A stretch of DNA of 64,000 nt from Mermis nigrescens (taxonomy: Eukaryota > Nematoda > Enoplea > Mermithida > Mermithidae): the NCBI GenBank assembly GCA_036768485.1, contig JAVLUZ010000145.1:16020304-16084303 (forward strand). The letters run 5' to 3'. Of the stretch, positions 51,801 to 63,005 are shown in pieces; within the stretch, counting starts at the first letter, position 1; every line of letters starts with the position of its first letter. Below the pieces are notes generated by a model. It did not search any database. It had not been told where the DNA came from and was given only the letters and a program-made list of their open reading frames with translations. The translations under genes were made by a program, and so were the position numbers.

Positions 51801-53407
51801 GACTGCATAATCTTTTTTATTATCTATTTTGAAAAAATCGCACATCCCAGATGTGTCCCTTTATAGCTGTAGGGGGTGTGCAGGTGTTAGGGGTACCCAA
51901 AAATATTATAGGTAGGTGCGCGCTAACGCACTACCTATGTATGATTATAAAAACGATTTATGCAATTCAGGTAAAATTGGAAAAATACTTGAACCGGTCA
52001 AGGCACTATCTTATTTTGAGTTGCCTACTTATTAAAAATCATTTAAAATGATTAAAGTTACTGGTATGTATATAAATGGTTGAAATATCATGAAATAATC
52101 ATTTGGAAAAAACTTGTTTTGGAAACTGTTGATACAGTTTACTTGTTTACACTTTCCGCTAAATTATTTTACACCTGCCTGCAAACCTGGGCAATGGGTT
52201 TAACCTGATTCAATTAGGTGTCAACGATTGGTTGTTTGGTATCAACGGTCAAAGCTGCAAGTAACAATAAGAATTTTTAATAAAAAAATCAAAGACAACT
52301 GCATAATAGAATCAAAATATATTGAAGCACAAAAAATGGAAGTAAATAACATAAAATGATGCATACCAATGGACCAACTAACCAATACATATCAATCAAT
52401 ACATACCAAATAATCAGCCAACCATCCAACCAACCAAACAACCAGCTAAACCAATCAGCTAAGTAAACAACTAAACAACTAGCCAGCCAACCAACGAACC
52501 AACTAACTAACCGACCAACCAATTAACCAAGCATTCAACTAAACAACCAACCAATCAATCAACTAACCAACCGACCAACTAATCAATCAACAAACCAATC
52601 AATTGACCGACCAACTAACCATTCAATCAAGCAAACAGCCAATCAGCCAACCAACCAATCAATCAATCGACCAACCAAACCATTCAACCAAGCAATCTGT
52701 TTCTACTTGGTAAATGCTATTTTCAAAATCGATTAAGCTCTCCCCTTATTTCGACTGATAAAACAAAGATACCTAATGAATATAGAAATTCACTATTTAA
52801 TTGAAAAATCGTGAGGTAAATTCTCACATCAAAACAACCCTTTTTGAAACTGGCAACCAACCAAAATTATTTGCTCCCGTTATCAGCGGGAAGACCGGCC
52901 GTTGCCCAGATATGCCTGCCTGTCCTTAGGCTTAGGCTTAGACTAGGGTAAAGTCGGTTTATTAGTTTAATTACTTTAAATTGTTCATCAATTAGTACTT
53001 AGTTTAATTAATTGAGGTCTATTTACTTTAAATTTTAAAATTTGAATTCTAGGTTGATGTATTGGAGAGGGATTGGAAAAAAATTCTTAAAAAAGTTATT
53101 GCCGTGAAGAACGAGTATGAATTTTCAAGAAAACAAATCGAACTCGTTCGTTTCGTTCGAAATTTCGGTTTATGCGATTATAAAACGGAAAAATGAATTA
53201 TATGCACTTAATTGATAAAATCATTTGAAACCCAATTTAAAAAATTAGAATTTACGAACTTTGTTCATAAATCGTAAGAAATAGTAACCTAAAAGTGATT
53301 AATGACTAATTCGTCGCGATCACTGAAAATTACAAAATTTATTTTATTTCTATTACAAAATAAGGGAAAAATTTTTAAAAAATTATGATAAAAAACATCA
53401 TTATTGC

Positions 53408-53474
<67 letters not shown>

Positions 53475-53886
53475 ATTATTATTATTATTATTATTAATAT
53501 TATTATTATTATTATTGTTATTAATATTATTATTAATATTATTATTATTATTATTAAAATGAAATATTTAAAGAATATTTATAAAAATTTTGCACCGTTT
53601 TCCTAAGAATGAATCGAGTTCATTCGTCAATCGCGAAAATTTGGCCGAGAAAATCGAATTTTGCCTCGAAAATCCGATCGATTACGGCTTCGCGATCGAT
53701 TTATCGGGCAACGTTTACACTGGAAATAATAATAAGAAATATATGGTCGAATTGTCATTGGCCGACACAAGACTTAGCTCCAAATCGGCCCCTTGCGTCA
53801 GAACTGATAGATTGGCCCTAAAAAAATCGATCGATAGTGATGACGTCATCGAAAAGGAATACGTGGCCAATCAGGGATGGCGATAA
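42843..53886 (+). CDS. MRPS26: Mitochondrial ribosomal protein S26 (three 3' exons; 5' exon not found)
   Basis: Exons are 42843-42983, 44005-44128 and 53608-53886 (stop TAA), followed by AATAAA at 53952. Donors are GTATGA and GTATGC, acceptors follow ATTCAG, ATTCAG and CCTAAG, and phases agree (2, then 0). The first two exons encode a charged helical stretch rich in Glu, Lys and Arg that contains LRNEYVEEN, AEYFEQRR and EELEKREKEVLDTI. The last exon opens with SSSFVNRENLAEKIEFCLE. Spliced directly, EVL and FVNREN are separated by the same number of residues as in known S26 proteins, which supports joining 44128 to 53608. S26 is a small-subunit protein of the mitochondrial ribosome and should carry a targeting presequence, which would sit upstream of 42843. 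The last intron is about 9.5 kb and full of repeats. The C-terminal tail after DLSGNVYTGNN is not recognised as conserved. The family call comes from remembered motifs, not a search. Confidence 0.75.
43814..43971 (-). mobile_element. Family E element in an MRPS26 intron
   Basis: CGCATGGGCGTTAGGGGG, ATTCTATTTTTAGTAAC, TTTTGGCAATTTTACCC and GATGCCCACGTACG, ending just before the second S26 exon. Confidence 0.55.
44469..44640 (+). mobile_element. Family B hAT MITE, minimal 172-bp copy B5
   Basis: CAGTGGCGGATCTAGG to AAATCCGCCCCTG with a perfect 8-bp duplication GTGTGCAT (44461-44468, 44641-44648). About 450 bp of the B interior is missing. Lies in the last MRPS26 intron. Confidence 0.95.
45493..46290 (+). 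mobile_element. Element H with tandem units of about 300 bp
   Basis: Starts CAGTTTTTTTGTACAAGG. A unit carrying AATCTTTGTACA, AGCGATTTTAGTGTGGTAAA and a GGCGCGAAGCGCC-type hairpin (45793-45808, 46014-46028) is repeated about 2.5 times. The first 150 bp recur at 63440. Confidence 0.6.
46318..46450 (+). mobile_element. Old A-type fragment
   Basis: TATGGGCAGTATTGGAATTC start and a decayed hairpin/core CAAAAACATCATTTTCCGCC; ends lost. Confidence 0.35.
47741..48501. mobile_element. Foldback element K (about 760 bp)
   Basis: Inverted arms of about 105 bp (47741-47847 and 48397-48501) start AGCRATGAAAAATGC and share GGATTGTGGATTATTAAGGA and AAAGCTACCTA. The interior is non-coding. No target duplication found. 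Superfamily unknown; it lies in the last MRPS26 intron. Confidence 0.75.
48700..49520. repeat. Degenerate tandem array with GTGTAAA and ATTCGTAATCCTGACC boxes
   Basis: At least four units (about 48720, 48797, 48954, 49080, 49230) repeat AGATTCGTAATCCTGAC, GAACATTTTGAAAAAAATTA, AACGCTCTGGA and CAGTGTAAAC boxes, spaced about 125-160 bp with an alternating pattern. Related GTGTAAA sequence continues to about 50160. Confidence 0.65.
50357..51540 (-). mobile_element. jockey-type non-LTR retrotransposon, 5'-truncated 3' part of the reverse transcriptase ORF
   Basis: On the minus strand, from about 51540, the frame carries SVISPALFNAHVRDLPAPPT and then the catalytic YADD box (about 51443-51454). 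It continues with GITFDPSLSFNHH, LLTYK, LNYAAPVWTP and the NHPC/GCPG region, and ends at a stop at 50357-50359 after a cysteine-containing tail (CPHC near 50478). This is the end of the fingers/palm plus thumb and C-terminal tail of jockey-superfamily LINEs. One frameshift lies near 50885-50895. The endonuclease, the N-terminal half of RT and any poly(A) tail are absent. It sits in antisense orientation in the last MRPS26 intron and is an inactive relic. Confidence 0.85.
51780..51940 (+). mobile_element. Palindrome-ended repeat L, copy L3
   Basis: TATTGAGTGTAAACAAAAAAG, then CAGATGTGT, TTATAGCTGTAGGGGG and the palindrome at 51908-51938. Collinear with L1. It lies just upstream of the jockey relic's truncated end. 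Confidence 0.55.
52370..52695. repeat. Imperfect (ACCA/ATCA/ACTA)n tetranucleotide array
   Basis: Tandem four-base units of ACCAACCAATCAATCAACTA type over about 325 bp. Minus-strand Trp/Val/Leu-rich frames here are artefacts of the repeat. Confidence 0.9.
53053..53196 (+). CDS. Orphan 47-codon exon inside the last MRPS26 intron
   Basis: After an acceptor-like TTCTAG, an open frame runs from 53053 to a TGA at 53194-53196. It encodes a basic, amphipathic peptide beginning VDVLERDWKKILKKV and ending GLCDYKTEK. Its phase (0) is compatible with the upstream MRPS26 exon ending at 44128, so it could be an alternative terminal exon giving a shortened S26. It could also be a relic of something else. 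The canonical S26 alignment skips it. No AATAAA is seen close behind. Product not recognised. Confidence 0.3.
   Translation, partial: VDVLERDWKKILKKVIAVKNEYEFSRKQIELVRFVRNFGLCDYKTEK
53398..53565. repeat. (ATT)n microsatellite
   Basis: Trinucleotide ATT with a few AAT interruptions, just upstream of the last MRPS26 exon. Confidence 0.95.
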
Positions 53887-54504
53887 CATCGACTTTTTTA
53901 TTGACCTTTTCGTTCGTTTTTGCCTATATTTTCGTCCTTTAGCATTTACTCAATAAATGGTTTTCATTCGTTTGATTTCGCTCTGTTGTTTGCAAAGCAG
54001 CTTTAAAGTTTAAAGCGGTTTACGCTTACTTAGTTTACACTGCGTTCGTAGAAGATCGGAAAACAAAAAAACAAAAAGTGAGAGCAAATTGTGAAAAATG
54101 CAAAAAGTGAGCTTAAAAAGTGAGAGTAAAAAAATGTTAGAGTAACAAATAGAAATAAAAAAGTGAGTAAAAAGCAAAAATAAGTAAAATAAATGCTTTT
54201 GTAAGTAAAAAGCAAAAATAAGTAAAATAAATGCTTTTTCAAGTAAAAGGCTTATAGTGTATTATTGCACGGAACTGCGCACAAAAGCGTTTTTCAACGC
54301 AAAGGAGGTGCAAAGATTGCTGTAGTCTGTTCCATTCCAAACGGCCCATTTTTTCTGAAGTCTCATTACAGCATTAGCGTTTTACTGCACAAATGGCTTC
54401 TTCGGCTGCGTTCTCGTTAGCGGCTGGCTGCTTTAAACTCTTATTGGTGTTTAATGTCTTGCTTAACATATGGTGCATCTAATAAACTGCCGCATCAACC
54501 TAAC

Positions 54505-54741
54505 CATACGTGGGCAGCAAGAACATTCTGGGGATGCTAAATTTTTTGAAGGTCAAAAAATGGCCTTAAAAATGGTGGTATGGCGAAAAAACACCATTTT
54601 TCGACGTTTGTAATCGAGCACTATTCATTGGCATCAAAAAATTACGAAAAAAACGAAAAAATATTCAAAAATTGAATTCTGGGGGTATTTTGGTTACTCA
54701 AGGGGTGCAAAATCCCCCCGAACCCCCCACGCCCAGGTGTG
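54505..54741 (+). mobile_element. Family A hAT-like MITE, copy A11
   Basis: A perfect 8-bp duplication AACCTAAC (54497-54504, 54742-54749). Ends CATACGTGGGCAGC and GCCCAGGTGTG; close to the consensus and so probably one of the younger copies. Confidence 0.92.
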
Positions 54742-55699
54742 AACCTAACCCGTAAAATATTCTGCTACAGTAATAAGCCGTGAGGCAAAAATGTGCCGTT
54801 TAAAATAGAACAGATTACAGTCTTAAATTGTGTGTCTTTCATTCGCATATTAATTTCGACGTTAAGCATCGATGCTCTTTTTTACTTTAAACCGTTTATT
54901 TTATTCGGCTTTTCTAGCATATGTAGTTCTTTTGGACGAATTCGAATTTAATTTTCCTTTATCCGGGGCTGATATATGCCTAGCGAACAAACAGGTAACG
55001 GGAAGAATTTGGGGATCCCTCCTGTACCCAGAGCTAGTCGTCCCAGCCCCTTGAGTCGGAAAATTTTGACATCCCCTGAAAATGTCTCATCCCCTTCCTC
55101 ACTCGAAATTTGAGCTTTTGTGCATATGTCTGCTAGCTTGTTTCTAGCGATATTTTTGGACTTTTGCTCCATCAATAAAATTTAATTTCATTTATGCCGC
55201 GTTTAATTAATTTTTTTATTTAATATAAAATGATCGGGACGTATTATTGTGGGTTGATGTAATTCCTTTGCATGTTTTCTTATTTTTCGCTAATTTTCTC
55301 TTGCTTTCGTTGTCAATTCGGGCTTTATTCATTTTTTATTTGTTTATATAGATTACAACGTAAATGAAATGTAAAGACGAATTTACATTACATTCGTTAA
55401 AATTATACGATGATCGTTAACTGAAGTAATTATGAGAACAGGAAAATCATCAATTTGGTGTCAAGTACAGCATGCTGTTGCTGTTTACATTGCCTGCAGC
55501 AGCCAAAAGAATATGAAACGCGTTGATTTGGTGTACCATAAAGTGCATTGCTTACTTGCATTAATTATAGTAATATGAAACTCATTAATTTGGTGTAAAG
55601 TACAACAGACTATATTGCACTTGTTATAGAGGTGCGAAGGTCATGTAATTCATTTAGTTCAAATGCAGTAGTCTGTTTACATTGCAGCGATCATTAGGA

Positions 55700-56310
55700 A
55701 ATAAAAGTCAATAATTTGTGTAAACCACAGTAGGCTGTTCTAATTGGACAATTTTTTAATTTGTATATTTTATTTTTATATAACCTTCCGATTTTAATTT
55801 CAATTTTAATTTTTGCGCTAATGGAAAATCATTAATTTATTTAAACTACAGTAAACTGTTCCAATTGAGCTATTTTTAATTTGTTTATTTTATTTTATGT
55901 TTAATCTAGCCTTCCGATTTTAATCTTAATTTTTCCGCTGATGAAAAATCATTAATTTGTGTAAACTACAGTTGGCTGTTCTCATTGAACTATTTTTTGA
56001 TTTGTTTATTTTATTTTTGATATAGCCTTCCGATTTTTATTTCAGTTTCAATTTTTCCGCTAATGAAAAATTATTAGTTTGTGTAAATTACAGTAAGATG
56101 TTCTAATTGGATTATTTTCTAATTTGTATATTCTATTTTTAATATAACCTTCCCATTTTAATTATAAATTGAATTTTTTCCGCTAATGAAAAGCATTAAT
56201 TTGTGTAAACTACAGCAGTCTGTTCAAATTGGACTATTTTTTTGATTTGTATATTTTATTTTTAATAAAGCCTTCCGATTTAGATTTCAATTTTAGTTTT
56301 TCCGCTTAAT
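55700..56310. repeat. Tandem repeat of about 120 bp, five copies
   Basis: Each unit has ATTAATTTGTGTAAACTACAG, GTTCTAATTGGACTATTTT, TTTATTTTATTTTTA and AGCCTTCCGATTTTAATTTC, then TTTTTCCGCTAATGAAAA. Looser related units (ATCATCAATTTGGTGTAAAG) reach back to about 55440. Confidence 0.8.
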
Positions 56311-56329
56311 TTGCCTTTGTTTCCGAATG

Positions 56330-57119
56330 ATTCTATTTGCAAGGTAGAAAATTTGAAATATAGTTCGTGCCGTAGACTTAAGGATTCGATGAAAAGATAA
56401 AAGCATCGGAAATTTTTTATTTATAATTATCAAGTGATCATCGTTCATCATATAAACAAATATAAAACTACCTTTTTAAATTCATGCGAGGTTTATTTGT
56501 CTGTAAAAAATTTAATAAGGGTAACGAATATACATTTGAAACATTATATCTGTTGCATTTCTCACAACGAAAGTAAATTATTGCCCCTCAATTTCATGTT
56601 TCTTAGCTAGTTTTAGTTCCTCTTATTGGTTGGAATCGAATGGAAATAAAAAATGAATGAAAATCGAGGAAAATATTGTAAAATCGTGGATAATAGAAGT
56701 GTTTTTAAAGGAAAGTTAAAAATTCATAAAATGGAACCAAAATTAGTAAGGCTATAAAAATTAAAATGTTGCACGAATTCGTGTTTTTTTATTTTTGTTT
56801 TTATATATTGCTTTTATATTACTTTATGTTATTTTTGGTTTCATCGTAATTTACGCTAGACTTTTGTACACGTTTTTTTGTGTAAGTCTAATGTCGAATT
56901 TTGTTTTTCGCATTTTTTATATTTACTGTTTAGTTTCTCATTAATTTTATTCTTTTCCTATCTTCTTCGTGCTTTTATTATCTCTTATTATTTTCCATTT
57001 GTTCGCCTATTTGTTATTTTTCAAATTCAGTCTTCCTATTAAATTTGCTGTTTATTTTATTTTATTTATTTTTAATTAATTTATTTTCTATGTTTTCTAT
57101 TACTATTACTATTAATTTA
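56330..57119. other. Spacer, partly similar to 46980-47170
   Basis: TTAAGGATTCGATGAAAAG and AAAGCATCGGAAATTTT resemble 47090-47145, suggesting that the segmental duplication starts here. Otherwise AT-rich without genes. Confidence 0.4.
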
Positions 57120-58650
57120 TCAATTTACACTTGAGATTAAAATTGGAAAAATACTTGTGTAATGGTCAGAATCGCTTATGGTAAATAATTATTTACTTAT
57201 TAATTATGCACTCATTAAAAATTGTTTTAAATCGTTAAGGTTACTGGTAAACGATTGAATGCTGTAAACATTTGAAGAAAATTTGACATTTTTCCCCAGA
57301 ATAAATCGTTTTCGGCAGGTGAAATCGGAAATGGCCTTTTTGTATTTATGTATATAATCAGGCAAGTATCTCTGGGGGAAATGGGGGGGTCCGGACCTCC
57401 CCCAATTCAGAAAAATCGGACTTTTTACACGTTATTTTGTACTTTTTTGGCTTTATTGGGCTTAGTCCCCGGCCCCAAAAATTGGTGTTGGTCCTTCCAA
57501 AATAGGACGGTCAGCTACGTGCCTGTATATATAATAGGATTTGGAAATTTCCCATCCAACATCAGTCGTCCCCATCCCCAAACTCGCTCATTTTTGACAA
57601 AAAAACTTAAGTTTTTTTACATTTTAATATGCTTTTTGCTATTTTTGATAACAAATAGATGTTCGTTTGCCCCCGCCCCCTCCCGAGATGGCCATTTACC
57701 CCTCCCGGAATTTGGAGCTGCTACGTTTATGATTTCGGAAATCCGGTCGCAATTTAATAATTTTTAACGAGCCAATAATTCGATTTAAAAGTTTAAGGAT
57801 TGTTATCCACATAATCTTGAAATATTTCTAAAAATGAAAAATGTATTGAACTTATTGTTCGAAAATGATGTAAAATTGTGAATTTTTGTCTACAGATTAT
57901 GTAAAATTTTAAAATTTAGAAAGTTATTATTAGATCAATTCGTTAAAATCAAACAATAAAAATTTTCGACAATTATGAAAGCTTTTAGGTATTACTCACT
58001 CGAATCGCTTAAAAATTACAAAAGTTATTTAAATAATAGGATAGAGGATCATTTAAAGTTTCGAGGAACTATTTCAAAATATTTTTTCAAAAGTTCGCCT
58101 CTTATCTAATCGAAGAATGAAGCTCGTTCGTCAATCGCGAAAATTCGGCCGATAAGATTGAACATTATATCGAAAATTTAATCGATTGCCATATCGTGAT
58201 CGATTTATCGTATTATCGACTTATCGATCTATTTAGGGTTTACACTGGAAATAATAGTTTGAAATAAGTGATCGAATTTTTATTGGTTGATGCAAAATTC
58301 GACGCTTTTCGCTGAACTGATAAACTGATAATCCTAAAATCGATTGATAGCGAAGCGTCATCGAGAGGGTATACGTGGCCAATCAGAGACGACGATAATA
58401 TCGATTTTTTCATCAGCTTTATCGTTTTTGATTTGCATTTTTCGTCTTATAACGTTTAGATAATAAATAGCTTTTATTCGTTTTTAGTTCGTTTCTTCGA
58501 AGGATAGTTTTATGATTGTGTTCATTTGTTTGCTTTAACCTGATTTACACTGCTACGGTCGTAGAAGTGGTGAAACTAATGAACGATAAATCGGTTTACA
58601 CTCAAATTAAAGCCTATAGTATACTATTGCACGAGGCTCTGTCATACATA
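57120..58650 (+). repeat. Diverged segmental duplicate of 51960-54290
   Basis: Collinear matches: AAAATTGGAAAAATACTTG and GTTACTGGTA (51970-52070 versus 57135-57250); the S26 last exon (53608 versus 58115); and downstream TTTACACTGC..CGTAGAAG and TATAGT..ATTATTGCACG (54035-54275 versus 58545-58635). The second copy lacks the (ATT)n expansion. Confidence 0.7.
58115..58410 (+). pseudogene. Decayed copy of the last MRPS26 exon
   Basis: This stretch aligns with the last MRPS26 exon (53608-53886): shared blocks include TTCGTCAATCGCGAAAATT, a run matching the ATCGATTTATCG part, TTTACACTGGAAATAATA and TACGTGGCCAATCAG. It has small deletions and insertions, a frameshift in the first dozen codons and in-frame stops (for example the TGA after GGAAATAATAGTT), so it cannot encode S26. 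The 3'-flank resemblance continues: the AATAAATAGCTTTTATTCG stretch matches the polyadenylation area of the parent. It is part of a larger duplicated block and not a retrocopy, because intron and 3' flanking DNA are also shared. Confidence 0.75.
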
Positions 58651-58682
58651 CATGATCTTGGGAGGAGGTTTAGGGATTTCAC

Positions 58683-58909
58683 CATAGGTGAGCAGCACCA
58701 AAATTCTGGGTAGTGCAAGGTTTTTCAAAGGTCGAAAAATGGTTACAAATGGTGGTGTGGCAAAAACACTATTTCAACGTTTCTCATCGAGCATTATCCA
58801 TTGGCATCAAAAAATTGCGAAAAAAGTTTTTCAAAACTTGAATTCTGGAGGAGGGGGTATTTGGCCTTCTGGGGGGTGAATACCCCCAAACCCCCCACGT
58901 CGACGTGTG
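58683..58909 (+). mobile_element. Family A hAT-like MITE, copy A12
   Basis: CATAGGTGAGCAGCACC start; flanks GATTTCAC (58675-58682) and GGTTTCGC (58910-58917) match at 6 of 8. Confidence 0.8.
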
Positions 58910-59651
58910 GGTTTCGCTCACGTCGCCCAGAAATTTTTTCATCCACTCAGAATTCACGATGTTTTCAGTAAATTAACAGAAAAGGTGCTGTTTTAAGAGT
59001 TTTTAATTATGTGTTTGCTCATATGTGTCGGATTTCGTCACTTTACTAAATGTATATGCGCGTTTTTGACTATTTTGTACAATTTATTCGGATTTTTTCG
59101 AAATTCATAGCGAAAAATGGTGTCTCGAATTAGTATCCACCGTTTCTGTTCCCAAAAAATACAGTCTAGAAAAATAATTTTGGCATCACCCACTAGATTT
59201 CTATGCTGTTCGTGTCTGGACCCTGTGCACGACACGCGCTTTTCAACGCTAAGACGTTTTAATAAACTTGTTAGACGATTAACAGTAATAAATAATAGAA
59301 AGTCATCAATATGATAAAAAATGAAAAAAGAGATAATAGAAGAAGGAAAATAGATGAATAATGAATAAATAAAAGAAAAATAAAGGTTTTACGCTGGTAA
59401 CTTTATTCGCCTGGTGATTGCTGTATAAGATATCACTGATCTTTCGTTAGTTTAAATTAACTTTTGTATTCCATTTACTTTTATTAGGTAATTGTCTCTC
59501 TGTATATGCTTTTTGGACAGGGAGCTCTCTGATTTACGCCTTGCGACCCCTAAGTTCAGGGCCTCTGATCGATTTTTTAAGGAAGAAAATCTGCTATTAA
59601 ATCATTTTATGTCTAGTATAGATCCATTCGCCATTGAACGATTGACAAAAT

Positions 59652-60242
59652 CAGTAGTGGTCTAAGAATTTCGGTATGGAGGTTTGGTATCCCACCTTTT
59701 TCCAAAATAGCAAAAACATGTCCGAAAATTCGCGAATCAAGTGCGTGACAGCGTTTCTCGTCTTTCTACATTTTCTACTTCCATTCAAAATTGATTCTAG
59801 TGGAAAAATTTTAAAAAGATTTCACAGTTTTTGGCAAATTTTGCCTGAAAAAAGTTAACTTTTTCGAATTTAGTTGCAATCTGGCGCAAAGCGCCGGAAA
59901 ACTAATAAAGTTTACGCAGAAAGACGTTTAGAGATTTGAGTTAGTTAGTTATTTCCTGTATTTGTGCACTAAGCGCAATGATTATTGGAGCATTTGACTC
60001 GAAACGCCGAAAATTTCAAGGACTTATGCTTTAAAAATGGAAAAAATTTAAAAAATATGGCTTCTAAGCTACCAAGAAGGAATTGGGATGGATAAATTTA
60101 AGAAATTACGATAACCGATTAGCAAAAATCATTATATTGTACCCGCACATACAATCCTTGTCTCGTTAAGTTGTTAGGTCAAGAGGGGTTGCAGGAGGGA
60201 GGTGGGCCTTCGCCCCGCTCCTAGCCCTCGTAAATTCGCCTG
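59652..60242 (+). mobile_element. Family B hAT MITE, copy B6
   Basis: CAGTAGTGGTCTAAGAATTT start and TAAATTCGCCTG end; hairpin GGCGCAAAGCGCC at 59883-59895. The target duplication is not convincing, so this is an older copy. Confidence 0.7.
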
Positions 60243-60815
60243 TGGAAAAATATTTTGCCCTGTTTTCCAGTAATACTTTAAACGGGCTGAAAATTTCGGT
60301 ATTTGCTTAGCATGAAGCTCATTGACTCGGACAAAACTAATACCTAACTCCTGTGTACAGTAAGTTGTTGTATTTGTGATTAACCAGCAGTCAATAAATA
60401 GTTTAGTGGCTTAGGCCAATCGTCTCTCTTTGGCAAATGTACAACTTTATTAGCTAAAAATTATACTACGTTCTAGGACATTTACGCTATTATAGGGTTA
60501 GGTGGGTATTTGAATATAAACTTATTTCCTCTCAAGAAACGAAAAAAAACGTTTATCTTGAAAAATAAAAAAGTGCGTTTTCCGATTGAAAAACTTGATC
60601 ACAAACGAGGTGTTTCGTTTGATTAAGAATGGAGATACTAGAGTCATTTTTATATGAAAGATTTTATAACTTATTCAAGTAAGAAACATAAGAAATTCTC
60701 AATGAAAAAAAAGTTAAAATTGAATAATTTTCAATTCTAAAGTATACGTTTTGATTCTTATAACCAAATTTAGTCGAAAAACGTACATTATCAGTTAATT
60801 AAATATTAAATTCGC

Positions 60816-62668
60816 ATGGAACAATCTGATCGCGAGACCACCGACGAATCGCCGGATGATGAAAAATTTTACGATTGCTCCGACGAATGCGAATCGGTTT
60901 TGTCGGCGTCCACGTCCAAAAATGACGGCATCGGAAATGAGCCGAATTTATCTAAATTGACTCTTAGCGAAAATAACGATGAAATTGATCGTAGTGAGGC
61001 GACGGAAAGTACAGACGATTTGATTAAAAGTCAAAACGAGTTTATCGGGGAGAAATATTTTATTGACGAGGAGTCGATGAAACGACGGGAAATAGATGCT
61101 GGCGTTAGCTTTAATGCAGTGAGTTGAAAGTTCGGCCTATACGAGACAAGCGAAGTGCCGAAATTCTGGGGGTTGAGTCAAAATTTTTTCTAATTAACTT
61201 TTTGGGCTTAAAATTTGTGCGCATAAATATTTACACGAGTAGGGGTCAAAGGAGGTATCGCCTCTTAATCAGGTATGTAGCCGGGATTTTGTTTCTAGGG
61301 GTGCGAATTTTTTGGTACATCGAGAGCCCTCGGGGGATACAGGAAAATATGGTATCTTTGTGCTTTCTCAGCGATATCTATATCATGTCGAAGAAAAATT
61401 TAAGAAAATCCGAAAAATTCTTTTGCTTGATATCAAACTAGAGAATGAAAAGTTTATCGTTTAATCTATCTCCTTGACCAATGTTTCAATATCTACTTCA
61501 ACATCGACTAGAAAAAATAGAAATTCTCGCCTTTTTATTCAATTTCGGGGCCTTCGAAATAAAAATAATATTAGAATCAATAAATCGGCGTTAAGCGCCT
61601 GAAAATTTTGACATATCTACTATTTTTAAATCAAGAGGATAAATATTATAATAAAAAGAAATTCTAGGAAAATTTGTGTTCATTAAATCAAAAGCTTACT
61701 GAAAACATGTCCTGGCTGCCGGATTAGTAGAATTAGTAGATAGGTACCATAGGCGTGCAGCAGTCAAATTCTGGGCTGCGATGAGGTCAAATTGTCAAAA
61801 ATAGCACCGAAAATTCAAATTACCTACTCATAAAAATTAGATTTCAAAATGGATGCAGGACCTGAATTTTTCATCTCTTCTTTTAACCTGACCGCGTGCA
61901 TTAATGACGCTGGGTTTCCCTATAAAATAACATTCTGCTGACTGCGCTCGTTTCAGAACATACACACTGGGGGTGGGGGATTAAGGATAAGAATAGAGGA
62001 GTTGTTGATTCAGATGGACAATTTAAATTTTTGACTAGCCGAAATTCGAATGACTGCTTTTATTAGCGCAAAATCAGAGTAGAAAGATGGATGTTTATTA
62101 TGTGAAAGGAGAAGCAATTCGATTTAAAACGATTGTAACGATTAGCAAGACGAAATTCGGAATTAAGAAAACTAGCCTGAAAGACCCAAACCTTCAAAGC
62201 GCTTATAACTCCTATCGTAAAAATGTAAAGGCTTAATAAAAATATATAAAAGTGAAAATTTTCAGTGGAAACTTATTTAAATCTTGCTTGTTTAATATAA
62301 AATGATCGTTTTTGAATCTTAAATTTATTTCCATCATCATTTTTTTATATTATTATTGATTTTTTAACTTTTTAGCGCATCAGTGAAAAGTTGGCAACGT
62401 TGAGTTTTAAATCATTTCCCCATCCCATGACAGCTTGAAAAATTTTTTCTGGGCATTCATTTACGCAATACTTCTTTGCTTTGTAAAGGATGATCGGAAA
62501 AACGAAGCCATTCGATTGAAAGCCCAAGGCAACGATAGTTTTAAACTGGGCCATTACGAGCAAGCGGCCGAAATTTATACCAATGCCCTAAAAACTTGCC
62601 CCGTCACTAGTTGCGCCGATTTGAGAGCTGTTCTTTATTCCAACAGGGCTGTTTGCTTCTCTAAAATG
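60816..62668 (+). CDS. TTC1: Tetratricopeptide repeat protein 1 (5' two exons; continues beyond the window)
   Basis: Exon 1 is 60816-61118, from ATG to donor GTGAGT. Exon 2 is 62489-62668, from an acceptor after TTGTAAAG to donor GTATAG. Both junctions are phase 0. Exon 1 (101 residues) is acidic and serine-rich, with DEKFYDCSDECES near residue 16 and a charged IDEESMKRRE near its end; the F-x-DCS acidic patch is typical of TTC1 N-termini. Exon 2 (60 residues) begins a TPR: a linker NEAIRLKAQGNDSFK, then GHYEQAAEIYTNAL and SNRAVCFSKM, matching helices A and B of a first TPR and the start of the next. TTC1 is a cytosolic co-chaperone adaptor known to bind Hsp70/Hsp90-type chaperones and G-alpha/Ras partners; that role is family knowledge. 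The remaining TPRs are absent up to 64000 and must lie further right. The start is the first ATG in a well-coded exon. Other TPR adaptors are less likely because of the acidic N-terminus. Confidence 0.8.
61747..61830 (+). mobile_element. Family E fragment in the TTC1 intron
   Basis: CCATAGGCGTGCAGCAGTC and GTCAAAAATAGCACCGAAAA; 3' part missing. Confidence 0.4.
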
Positions 62669-63005
62669 GTATAGAATAAGCTTTGGTTCCTACATTGTCC
62701 TACCTACAAAATGACTTATGTCAAAGCTTACATCAATATCATCGACCAGCACTTTAGTGATATTTTTTGGTGTTTTTTACATTGCATTTCGCTTTGGAAT
62801 TTCGAATAATTGGCAGTCTTCAAAAACGTGTGGATTTTCTTAGCTACAGTAATTATCTTGTGATCAAATGCCACATTTTACTTTACAACCGTCGTCAAAA
62901 CATAAAACTAATGAAATTTTCAAATAAATCAGGTTTTACAGTATTAAATAAGGCGAGTCATAACTTTAAAATACTACTACATGTTTTGTTTCAGGAGCTT
63001 ATGAC

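Noticed and set aside
52289..52522. Trp/Leu/Val-rich minus-strand frame resembling membrane segments
   Set aside because: Product of the ACCA/ATCA tetranucleotide array.
53385..53606. Poly-isoleucine frame
   Set aside because: Translation of (ATT)n.
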